A stretch of 64,000 nucleotides of DNA. Origin: Channa striata (Eukaryota > Chordata > Actinopteri > Anabantiformes > Channidae). Positions within the stretch are counted from its first letter, which is position 1. Every line of letters starts with the position of its first letter. Shown here piece after piece: positions 1-10,210 of the stretch. The stretch is from the NCBI GenBank assembly GCA_033026295.1, contig CM065189.1, positions 7,767,203-7,831,202 on the forward strand, read 5' to 3'. The notes under the pieces were generated by a model, which saw only the letters and a program-made list of their open reading frames with translations, ran no database searches and was not told the DNA's origin. The position numbers and the translations under genes were made by a program.

Positions 1-99
1 AAAATTACATGATATAATTACCAGAACGTGTGTCTTTGTATTAATGTAAGTGTCTTTGTCTTGTGTTTGTCTGTGGCTCCTCTCCTGGTCTTTGTCCAG

Positions 100-3000
100 G
101 ATGGAGCAAGCAAGAGGAAGGCAGCGCTGGCCGCTGTGTATCAGCAGATACGAGAGATGTTGGCCCAGGAGGAGCGCGAGGCCCAAATTATTGTGGATCG
201 TGAGCTGGAGCTTGGTCAGATGAAAATCCGGGAGCTGACCAAGAGGATAAGTGACAACACTGAGACGATGACAATAGCCCGAGGAAATATCGACAGTCTG
301 CTGAGTCAGTTCCAAACCCTGGGCTTCCTGCAGGTAGACCTTTGTCACAGAATAGATAAAAATTTTGATCACATCACAATTGATGGATGATAAATTTATT
401 ATTTTTGGGTATTTGCCCGTTAATGAAATAAAACAAGAAGTTAAAATACATTCACATGGACTGTCGGATATTATAACAGGTATTTTCACTATTCATCTGA
501 AAATTTAATGAAAATATAGGAATTAATTTATTATTTGTTTTCCTAAATTGAAGTTCACACAACAGATCAGGAAAAGAGATCAATGATTAACTCTTTTATT
601 TCCTTTGTTTCTCTCAGGCTTCATTTGACTTGCCTAAAGTTGTAAAGTTTGAACCTCATGTGCCTCGAATAAACCTGGACACCAATCAGGTGGTAGCGAC
701 GCAGGCTTTTGCTCGTGCATTAAAAGAGAATCTGACAGAAATCTTTGAACAGCCTGTTGAGGCCAGACTACCAATAATTAAACCAGGTAAATGCGCAGCT
801 ACATTTTTAGTTTTACAGCAGAAGTAGAATTGTCACATGAGTCATGTCTAATTGTGTTGCAGAACCGAACACTGATGTTGCTGCATCTGACAAGCTTCAG
901 AACTGTGGTGGTGAGTAGTGGTTGAGGTCCTAAAAGTCAAAGTGGATGTGGACTTTATTGATGCTGTTTGGTTGTGGTAACTATAATTCTTCATCTTTCT
1001 CCCAGTAATGATGTTAACTCAGTAAATGCTGGACTGCTGGGTTGATCTCCAGCTTCTCATGTTCACACCTGAACAAGACAGCGAAACCGAAATTTTTGCT
1101 GCTGGTAGCACTGTGTTCTGCCATGTGTGTGTGTGTGTGTGTGTGTGTGTGAGTGTGAGAATGAGAGTGAAACTGAAATGGAGATGTACTCTTTAAATGC
1201 AGCACGTTACTCTTTGCCATTGACAGGGGAAGAAGCAGTACCTCTCTCAGAGCCAGCAAGTACTACAAGGACTGTATCTCAGCCAGAATCTGGTATGTTC
1301 ATCTCTATGGAAGTATTATTGTAGCAAAATAAATATATCTGTGTATCTTTAAGTATCAGAAAATAACCATCCTTATGTAATATAAAGATTTCTGTCTGCA
1401 CGTGTAGTAGCTTTGTAAAGAAAGAAAAGGGTAAAATTTGTGGATTTACGCTTTACAGCATTCAGGTTTCAATAAAGTCCTTTCATGTATTTTACGTAAG
1501 TACATGCATGAATAATAGGGAGAAAAGCTAGTAAAACTATCTAAAAAGCATTTTATGTTACCTGCCTTTTACAGTGTGATACAACACCTGTCCTCTCATT
1601 TGACCTTTTCTGTTAAAGTACAACAAAGACCTCCAGAGCAGAAAAGGCCGCCCAGATCCCACAGTCCAGGTCGTCCCCCTGTCTGGCCATACTTGCAGCC
1701 AGTTCCTGTGCCTTTTTTTACCCCTATGGGCCCCCAGGCAGGCTGGAATCCATCACAATTTGCACCAGGTCCACCATCAGACCTTTTCAGGGCTTCTTTA
1801 ATAATAGCAAGACAAAAAATGAGTAAGTTGAAAGCCTTCAGTCATTTACACAATATAAATGGGAGTATCTTAAAAAATAATGGCAAAACTAATTCTACAC
1901 TTCAATATAGTTTAGCATATGGCACAAGTAGGAATGTATGTGAGCCACTGCAAATCAACTAGCCAAGCAGCAGCAAAATGCAATATAATGCAATGAAAGT
2001 TTCAGAGCCTCCAAAAGTCAAGGAGAAACTGCTAAGAAAGCTGTATCAGGAATGACGTGTAACCCACGTGAAAACCAGAGAGCTATTTATGGGTGAAAAA
2101 CAAGCAATTGTAAAGCCTAAAAAATCTAATCAAAAAATCAATCTGAAGAAACAAAGCACTGGTGTACTAAGAAACAGATGTTAAATTGGTAGACCGAAGA
2201 AAACAGCAGTTGACAACAGAAACCTTGTGAGAGCTGTAAAGAAAGAACAACAAGTGAAGGTGTCACAGTCCACCGTTCGCAGAAGACTTCATGAACAAAA
2301 AGTACAGAGGCTGCACCAGAAGATGCAAACCACTCATTACCAAGAAGAATAGGAAGGCTGAGATTTGCCAAAACGTACAGAGATGAGTCTCAAAAAGTCT
2401 GGAATAAAGTTTTATGGACTGATGAAACAAAGCTTTAACCTTTACCACAGTGTTGGAACAAATAAAGTCTGCACAGAGGAAAGGATCTGCTCGTGGTCCC
2501 AATCATACAAGCTCGTCCGGGGAACACCGTGGGGGTGAGTCATGGCTTGGACTTATTGCACATTAAGTCTTATTGACTTTAAGCTATTTTATGTTTATTT
2601 TTTCCAATACTTTTGCTCCCATTAAAAAAGAATTGAGTTCAAAGAGAAGTTGGTATCTTCTAAGTTGTGTATGAAAATAACATATATCTTTGACAAATGT
2701 CCACTTGAACTGCTGGATGAACAGAATAAAAATGAGTCTGGACAGACGTGCCTGTAAACTGAAAACTGACACGTTCACAGAGTCGAACAGCTGCATTAAC
2801 ACCAGGCGTCTTTAGTTAAACAAACCGTTTACGTCTTTTTTATGTTTCTACATTTTCTATATCCACAGCCCAGAAAAGTGATGCTGGTCGCCAGACGCCC
2901 CACGGTACGTCCTTTACATTTTGATCTGTTTCGCATTCTGAAATGGAATTTCTTGTTCATGCACACTGTGGTTCAGTATGACTAGGCAACATCTGTGTAT

Positions 3001-6000
3001 GTCAGACTGTAATTATACAAACCAGATTTGAATTTAATGATCTTACAGTATTAATAAACTGCATTTTTAGAAAAGTTGGACACAGAAAATGTTAATGAAA
3101 GGAACAAAATGATCTGCAAATCAGCTGAAATATACAAAGAAAACGTTCTCAAATGATGAGTTCCGAATTTATTTACTTTTTTTGTGTATGCCCATTTTGA
3201 ATTTGATGACAGCAATACATTTAAAAAAAATCAAAACGGGCATGTTTACCACTAACATGTCCTTTAACAATGTCTGAGATTTGAGATTAATTGCTTTAAT
3301 TCGGAAAGATAAAACATAAAAAGGGCAGTGAAAGCTGCTGTCGTTGTTTTAACTTCTTTAGTAAAAGAAATGTTTTCTGACCTTAAATATGTTTTAATTT
3401 TTCCATGTCTTCAGCCAAAAAAAGTGATACCAGTCACCAGACTCCCCATGGTACGTCATTCACCTTTTTTCGTTGTTTTGCATCCAGAAATGTAATTTTG
3501 TTGGTCATGCACACAGTATGACTGTGCAGTATCATATTATAATAATGTTGAAGTATTCAAGTACAAACTGCATTTTTAGAAAAGTTTGGACACTGTGAAA
3601 TGTAAATGCAATGTGCAACATTTAAGATACTGTGTTTGTTCTGTTATTTGTGTTTGTCAAATGCCTTATAAATCATTGCAGTGTCTTTGAATCCCAGCTT
3701 TTCTGGAAATCTGATTAAAGACTAATAACCTGGTTTCCTCAGTTTTATGATTTTTAATAAATCAAATCGTCCATGATTTTAACAGTTTTTCATTTTTCCC
3801 AAAACTTTAGGCAAGAAAAGTGATACCAGTCACCAGACCCCCCACAGTAGGTCCCTTCCATTTTGGTTGTTTTGCTTATTGAAATGTAATTGTATGAATA
3901 TAATTTTGTTGTTTGTGAATACTGTAGTACAGTATGACCAGGCTCCATTTTTGTTTCTCAGAGTTTTAAAAAAGTCCTGACACTGATTCTTATACTGTAA
4001 TTTGCCAAATGAGAAACTGAGCAGCCTGTCAAAGTATTAAATTTAACGTTTTGATTCTTTCAGTAATTTAATGCGACCACAAGCCCGTGTTTTTTTCCCC
4101 AAGTCTGGATTAATGCAGAGTTGTCTCAGGAAGGGCATTCGACATAAAACATGTCAAATAAAACATGCGATTCGTGATTTTCACACCAGTCGCGGCCCTG
4201 CTTAAAAATGATTGCCACCAGTGCTTTTGACTTACAAAAGAAATTGGGCTACTGTTGGTCGAAGGAGAGGAGGAAGAGAAAGCCAAGAGTGTACGACTGG
4301 CAGGATGGACTTTGAATGTTGGGACTATGACAGGGAAGGCTAGAGAGTCGGTCGACACGATGCAGACGAGGAAGGTGGATCCACTGTGTGTCGAGGAGAA
4401 ATGTTGGTCCATTTTTCCAAAAGAAAAGAACTGAAATATCACGTGAACAGAAGTATTTACAGCCTCGGGTCTTATTGGGTATGAAACAACGAGCTTTGGA
4501 CACCTGCATGGGAGGATTTTCCCCCATTATTTGCACATATTGTCAAGCTGAGTCAGGTTGGATATGGAGCGTTGGTGGACAGCCGTTTTCAGGTCTGTCC
4601 AGAGAGGTTCAATAGGGTTCAAGTCATGGCTCTGGCTGGGCCACTCTAGGACAATCACAGCTGTTCTTCAACCACTTCTGTGTTGGCAGTTACCCCCTCA
4701 AAACTAACAGCAACTGAAAGCGGCTGCGCTGAAAACCTGGAAAAGCCTCACAAAGGAAGAATGGAAGTGGTTGGTGATGTCAGTGGGTCAAAGGCTTGAT
4801 GCACTTATTGCACATTAAGTCTTATTGACTTTAAGCTATTTTATGTTTATTTTTTCCAATACTTTTGCTCCCATTAAAAAAAAATTGAGTTCAGACAGAA
4901 GTTGGTATCTTCTAAGTTGTGTATGAAAATAACATATATCTTTGACAAATGTCCACTTGAACTCCTGGATGAACAGAATAAAAATGAGTCTGGACAGACG
5001 TGCCTGTAAACTGAAAACTGACACGTTCACAGAGTCGAACAGCTGCATTAACACCAGGCGTCTTTAGTTAAACAAACCGTTTACGTCTTTTTTATGTTTC
5101 TACATTTTCTATATCCACAGCCCAGAAAAGTGATGCTGGTCGCCAGACGCCCCACGGTACGTCCTTTACATTTTGATCTGTTTTGCATTCTGAAATGGAA
5201 TTTTTTGTTCATGCACACTGTGGTTCAGTATGACTAGGCAACATCTGTGTATGTCAGACTGTAATTATACAAACCAGATTTGAATTTAATGATCTTACAG
5301 TATTAACAAACTGCATTTTTAGAAAAGTCATGTCCTTTAATAATGTCTGAGATTTGAGATTAATTGCTTTAATTCGGAAAGATAAAACATAAAAAAGGTC
5401 AGTGAAAAGTGAAAATGATAAAACATAAAAAGAAATGTTTTCTGACCTTAAATATGTTTTCATTTTTCCATGTGAAAACCAGACCCCCATGGGGTTTTTC
5501 AAAGAAATGATTTACTAAGCTACTGTCCTTTTTTAAAATATTCAAATTGCATTTAGTAAAAAATGAAATGCATGTTTTAATATATTGTCTTTGATTTGTG
5601 TTTGTCAAATGCCTTAAATATTGCAGTGTCTTTCATTTACACCTCACACAGTTTTTTCATTTTTAAAGATGTCAAATTTCCAGATTTTAAGCAAAACTTT
5701 AGAAAAAAGTGATACCAGTCACCAGACCCCCCAAAGTAGGTCCCTTCCATTTTGGTTGTTTTGCTTATTGAAATGTAATTGTATGAATATAATTTTGTTG
5801 TTTGTGAATAGTGTAGTACAGTTTGACCAGGCTCCATTTTTGTATCTCAGAGTTTTAAAAAAGTCCTGACATTGATTCTTATACTGTAATTTGCCAAATG
5901 AGAAACTGAGCAGCTTGTCAAAGCATTAAATGTAACATTTTGCTTCTTTCAGTAATTTAATGCAACCACAAGCCCGTGTTTTTTTTTTTTGTGCCAGTCT

Positions 6001-7155
6001 CAAGTCTGTATGAAGGCAGAAGGTTGTGTCAGGAAGTGCATCCTGTTTTCAAGTATTGTCAAGCTGAGTCAGGTTGGATATGGAGCGTTGGTGGACAGTC
6101 ATTCTCAGGAATTTAGATGTTCAATCGGGTTCGAGTCAGGGCTCTGGCTGGGCCACTCTAGGACAATCACAGCTGTCCTTCTTCTTCTGTGCTGACCAGT
6201 CTCCCAATGCCTGCTGCTGAAACACACCCCCACAGCATAACGCTGTCATTCCAATGCCTCACTGTCGGATGGTGCTGGCAGGTGATGAGCAGTCACCTGG
6301 TTTCCTCCAAACAGAACATTTAGAATTGAGGCCAAAACGTTCAGTTGGTTCTGAGAACCATCAGGTGCCGTTTTTGCCAACTCCAACCAGCGTTACTGAG
6401 AAGAGGCTTCCGTCTCGCCACTGTGCCTTAAAGTTGGGCAAACACCTCTCTGGAGAGTCCTGGTTGTGCCAGACGTCTGTCGTGTGAGAGTTCTGGAGGC
6501 CAGTGTGTGAAGCAGAGATTTGTGTAACCTTCCCCAGACCTTTGCCATGCAATAATCCTGTCTCTGAGCTCTGCAGGCAGTTCCTTTCTCCTCTTGGCTT
6601 TTGCTCTTATACAATATGGATTGTCAGCTGTGAGGCCTTCCATAAAGAAATATGTTTTTCCCATTCATGTTCAATTAATTTACTTACCACAGATGTAATT
6701 CAATATGTATCGGAGGCTGCTGCGCTAAATTTCATAGTGTTGTTGCAAATGCTCTGAATACTTACGTACATGTGACTTTTTTTTTTTCAAATAAATTTAG
6801 ACGTTTCTAAAATTCAGTTTTCACTTTGCCATTATGGGGTGCGGAGTGATTAATGTGAAAAAGAACTTGAACAATTGTATCAGGCTTCAAGATGAGAATA
6901 TTTTAAAAAGTGAAATGGGGTGTGAATATTTTCTGAATGGACTGTACATTATTGTTTGAGTGGTGCAATTCTCCTACAGTCCCAAGTCTTAAAATGACTA
7001 ATGTACGTTTTGTATGTTTTCATCTAGAGCAAGACAAAAAACAAGCCAGTGGTCAGAGTGGTAAGCCAGCCACAAAAGGATCAGGCACGAAAGATAAACC
7101 CAAAAGCAATCCCCCTGCTAAAAAGCCAACTGGACACCATCCAAAGCCTAAATAA
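100..7155 (+). CDS. trim25: TRIM25-like coiled-coil protein, 3' part of gene (11 exons in window)
   Basis: Spliced from exons 100-333, 618-786, 863-910, 1227-1292, 1619-1822, 2869-2904, 3415-3450, 3811-3846, 5121-5156, 5703-5735 and 7028-7155 (stop TAA 7153-7155). The sum is 1026 nt, an exact 342 codons, and all junctions are AG/GT with matching phases. The 234-nt first exon has the size and heptad-like composition of the TRIM coiled-coil exon (EEREAQIIVDRELELGQ). The next encodes a post-coil segment (FEPHVPRINLD), then acidic and proline-rich linkers, an array of short KSD-T-HQTPH exons and a 42-residue tail with 11 lysines. RING and B-box exons would lie upstream of the window. TRIM25 is known as an antiviral E3 ubiquitin/ISG15 ligase; I infer the name mainly from the coiled coil and from the DGKE/C17orf67 neighbourhood. 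No B30.2/SPRY exon is visible before DGKE. It could instead be another TRIM-family paralogue. Confidence 0.6.
1125..1151. repeat. (TG)n microsatellite
   Basis: Uninterrupted TG dinucleotide run in an intron of the trim25-like gene. Confidence 0.95.
2060..2550 (+). mobile_element. Degenerate Tc1-like DNA transposon fragment
   Basis: Conceptual translation in shifting frames gives Tc1 (DDE-type) transposase pieces in order: GRPKKTAVDNRNLVRAVKK, STVRRRLHE, YRGCTRRCKPLITKKNRKA, RFAKTYRDESQKVWNKVLW then TDETK, and RKGSARGPNHTSSS. Stop codons and frameshifts interrupt it, so it is inactive. An internal deletion near 2545 joins it to the 3' end of a similar element, which begins the duplicated segment. 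It sits in an intron of the trim25-like gene. Confidence 0.75.
4090..4400 (+). mobile_element. LINE (RTE-type) fragment, 5' region with endonuclease start
   Basis: One frame reads LNVGTMTGKARESVDTMQTR followed by KVDPLCVE (about 4311-4400), which resembles the start of an apurinic-endonuclease domain in fish non-LTR retrotransposons. The preceding 4110-4200 (TCAGGAAGGGCATTCGACAT) resembles sequence commonly found with these elements. The fragment is truncated and contains no reverse transcriptase. A shorter relative of its left part recurs at 5970-6045 in the second duplication unit. Confidence 0.6.
4541..4800 (-). mobile_element. Short Tc1-like fragment (first-copy partner of 6058)
   Basis: On the minus strand 4541-4680 matches the C-terminal part of a Tc1-like transposase (the CPRVAQPEP region with a following NPIE-like motif in its longer relative at 6058-6180). 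Downstream, 4730-4800 reads on the plus strand KTWKSLTKEEW and LVMS, another transposase C-terminus, which marks the start of the second duplicated unit. Both pieces are broken. Confidence 0.55.
5471..5502 (+). pseudogene. Decayed copy of the second micro-exon
   Basis: This stretch aligns with the acceptor region and exon at 3400-3455 but has lost the acceptor AG and the first part of the exon. What remains is an ACCAGACCCCCATGG stub. It lies between exons 5121-5156 and 5703-5735, where the duplicated unit predicts a functional copy. It is not usable as an exon. Confidence 0.65.
6055..6949 (-). mobile_element. Degenerate Tc1-like transposon, minus orientation
   Basis: Reading from the right end, 6949-6825 resembles a Tc1/mariner terminal repeat (GTGTGAATATTTTCTGAATG then GACTGTAC at the element edge). 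Near 6664-6540 the minus strand encodes an N-terminal helix-turn-helix-like stretch (KELPAELRDRIIAWQRSGEG). At 6330-6260 it encodes LVWRKPGDCSSPASTIRQ, and near 6160-6110 an SPDLNPIE-like stretch. Stops and frameshifts show it is dead. It lies in the last intron of the trim25-like gene, just upstream of the terminal exon. Confidence 0.7.
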
Positions 7156-7172
7156 GAGTCTGGATCCAACAT

Positions 7173-7178
7173 AATAAA
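7173..7178 (+). terminator. Polyadenylation signal of the trim25-like gene
   Basis: AATAAA lies 18 bases after the TAA stop, in the right place to end the mRNA of the preceding gene. The very short 3' UTR is unusual but supports 7028-7155 being a true terminal exon rather than an internal one. Confidence 0.55.
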
Positions 7179-8735
7179 AAAATATGGAGATTAGCAGTCA
7201 GTGACATGTTATTGAAAGGAACTATGTGCTTTAACACACACAGATGCAGAGTGAGTCATTACACCTGTGGATGTGCACTGTGTGATTACTACATGATGAC
7301 GTGTCGTAAAAACTGAGAGGTAGCAAATTGCTTGAAAATTATCACTAACTTCAATATTGAGTTCTCTGGAGCTCTGTGTTTACATTGGTAAATGATTAAT
7401 CCATTCCAATATACTGGTAACACCAATGGTTTTATTCTACCCGACAGACGTACATGGCTCCTGTGAACAACGATAGTCACAAGGAAGTAAAACACAGACA
7501 CGTTGTTTATATATGAAAATATTTTATGGGCATGTTTTCAAATTAAAGAGATCGGTTTTTGTCACCCTGTGTAGCAAATTCCTCCAACCCTGTTCACTAT
7601 CGTTTTTGTAAACAGCAACTCATGTTCTACATGATTTTTACCAATAAATGCTTATTTCCTCACAGTTTCCTAGTAATTTAATCCCTATTTTGACCATATC
7701 CTTGTCAAAATAGTTGTCTGGACATTTTCAAAAGCTTTCAGGGTTCTTTTACTTTTCAAAAGATATCTGACCACAAAAAAGTGAGCATATCCAAATATAA
7801 TCTGTAAATTGATGATAAAACTGTACACAAAACACAATAAAACAAGAGGATTAACTACTGTCGGTCTAGGATTATTATATGACACAGTTTGACTCAGTTC
7901 ATCTTTGAGTCTTATTCACACTACATCTGACAAGGTTTAACAAACCTAACGAGCTGAAAGCATTCAAATTAACACCATTCCTCACAATAAAACCAACAAA
8001 TCATCAGCCACGCTAGCAACCATTGGCGTATTTATTATACACCAGGCAACAAATGTGTTGGATGGTGCAAAACTGGAGGCACCGCTATCGAGTCCTTATC
8101 ACTAGTCCTGTAGCACAAACTAATATAGCAGTGAAAACGAAGCCACAATCACAATGTAGTAAATATCTATTGCTTGCTCGATTGTAAATGGTTGTGGCCT
8201 TCCTGGGATTCTGTAGGAATGAGGGCGCTTTCCAGTAATCTGATCGGTTAGTGGTTGAGCTGCTGATAAGTTTTGTTTCATCTAATTTGTCACATGAAGT
8301 TAACATGCTGATTATATACTGGCATTAACCTCATCAACTGGGGTTACCCACTTCAAATTACACCTATGCTGATTTGTAAAGCCTTATGCTGTGTTTGCAC
8401 AACCATATCTGTATTCAGTTCCAACTCCGATTTGAGTTACAATTTAGCATGTTGATGTTGTGTAACTGCACAGATGAGGTGGAAGATGTTTGGTCAGATT
8501 TTTAGGTGCATCATGTCATAAACTAACATGTTTGACATGTACGACTATATTAAACGCCATGTATATGAAGGATAAACTAAATAACAGTTGTTTCTTTAGG
8601 GAATCATTGGCCAAACTGTATAATAACCAAATCAACGTTACCTGTTCTGAATCAGAGCAATGTTGCTATCATGTCCAACAACCTGCCAATAAAACACCAG
8701 TCACATTTAATCAAATTCAGTGCAGCACAACAAAG

Positions 8736-8760
8736 CACACACACACACACACACACACAC
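8736..8760. repeat. (CA)n microsatellite
   Basis: Uninterrupted CA run in the intergenic region between the trim25-like gene and dgke. Confidence 0.95.
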
Positions 8761-9230
8761 CTCTGGTAAACACAGATAAAGGTTACACAAGTGTCCTTGA
8801 GCAAGACAACATTCACCAAACAGCGAGTGATGAAACCATGAGCCTTGGTTACGTGCCAAGAAGGTGCATATTCCAAAAGCATAGGCATCGGGCGGCTAAA
8901 AACGGATCCCTGTTCAGCCTTATGAGCAGCAAGTTGGCTCCAGGTTTATTAGAAAGCACACGCCAACAGTCTGTGGACTTTTCTGATATGGCTGTGAGCA
9001 TCAGGCATCTGCAAGGAACAGGACCATGACTTAAATGGCAAAATTAATTTCCACTCGAGCAAGGCTACTCTACACGCAGGAACAGAAATGACCTCTTTCT
9101 TGCACACACGAGACGAGTAGAGCACAGGAAAGATTCAGCCAATAAATCTCAACAGGTAACACGAAAAGCACATGCGAGTGATACTAATGTTGAACTCCTG
9201 ACCTGTCTCCGCAAAATACTGTCTTCGATC

Positions 9231-9245
9231 TGCCATCTCGTGGCG
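9231..9245 (-). promoter_or_regulatory. CTCF-like motif
   Basis: The minus strand reads CGCCACGAGATGGCA, one mismatch from the CTCF core CCASYAGRKGGCA. It lies between two convergent genes, a common place for boundary sites. This is motif evidence only. Confidence 0.3.
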
Positions 9246-10210
9246 ACCATTTGGTAAAGCACAAATGATAAGATCCACATTACGTCAAATGTATTTACCC
9301 TCAGTCAGTGTCAGTGACAAAGCAGTGCAATGCAGCAGATCTGGCTGTTTCCAGTGGCTTTTACAGGAAAGTTAAATATAGTTTTAAGACTGTATCTTAG
9401 TACAATCCAGCGGTTTGGCAAGCTGCTAAAAAGCGGTGCATCACGCCGTAAACAAACACCGGCGCCCAGCGATGGACGACACATTGCAGTTGTAACAGAC
9501 TCAGAGGCGTTTTGGACAAACCATATCTTTCAAAGCCATATCATGAGTGAGGTGACACTGAGAGACAATCAACTTTGAGGTGAAGCCTGGAAAAATTGTT
9601 TTGCACAGTTTAACATTTTACTTAACATCCACCAGGACAAAAAGTATTTTGCTGTTTGTGCTTTTTGTTCAATAAAACGTCACTAATGAACACGTAATAT
9701 TTTGTACTCTCCTGTATTACATTTCTTTGATTAAAATATGGCTTTGAGGGGGTTTGGTCAATTGAACCTGGGTCACTGGTAAAAATTGGCTGAAACCTGC
9801 AGGTCTGCACTGGGCATTCAGCTGTAAATACAGTATAATAAATACAGTATAGTCGACTATAAATATCTATGGCACAAGGGATCAGTGCAAATACACAGCA
9901 AACATTCTCCTCCTCCTGACTGCCCCTCCTGTGCACGGGGGAACTGCCTGAGCTCTTGGTTACAGTATTTGTGGAATGAGGAGGTTAAAAACAACTCACA
10001 CAAGCCCAAATCCAAACTAATCTCTCTAACCCCTGTGATCTCTCTGACACGAGCCGAAATTAACATCTATTTTCATCATTTAGGACAACGTGTGCTAAAT
10101 GGTCTTGGAGAATGACTATGCAAATGAAGGATTAATAGAAACTGGGCTCAACAAAGAAGTCAGAAGCTTAATATTAGGAGAACGTCACATCCCATGACGT
10201 TAGAGCGGGG

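Larger units (their letters stand above)
2869..5735 (+). repeat. Array of five tandemly duplicated micro-exons (33-36 nt)
   Basis: Exons 2869-2904, 3415-3450, 3811-3846, 5121-5156 and 5703-5735 encode variants of QKSDAGRQTPH / KKSDTSHQTPH. Each begins and ends in phase 1, has a plausible acceptor and a GTACGT or GTAGGT donor, and keeps the frame when added or skipped. Copies 1 and 4 are identical; copies 2, 3 and 5 form a second type. Copy 5 lacks one codon. The encoded units are Lys/Ser/Thr/His-rich and probably disordered. Confidence 0.8.
2551..6200 (+). repeat. Tandem segmental duplication inside the trim25-like gene
   Basis: The segment from about 2551 to 4690 is repeated from about 4803 (with transposon sequence starting somewhat earlier) to about 6200. 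The first 500 bases of the two copies (2551-3077 versus 4803-5327) differ at only a handful of positions. The second copy has internal deletions: sequence matching 3078-3256 is absent, the second micro-exon is broken, and most of the LINE segment at 4110-4400 is missing. Shared landmarks are the micro-exons, the LINE tail (4090/5975) and the Tc1 piece (4542/6058). Each unit carries three micro-exon positions. Confidence 0.85.
7179..10210. other. Intergenic, between convergent trim25-like and dgke genes
   Basis: I see no supported gene here. Open frames are short and look random. The stretch holds a (CA)n run at 8736-8760, a CTCF-like motif at 9231-9245 and AT-rich sequence that includes the unmarked 3' UTR of dgke next to its stop at 10211. 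No SPRY-type sequence was found on either strand. Confidence 0.6.

Noticed and set aside
8490..9029. Open frame of 179 codons on the plus strand
   Set aside because: It runs through a CA microsatellite (TH repeats), has no recognisable domain and no splice context; treated as chance.
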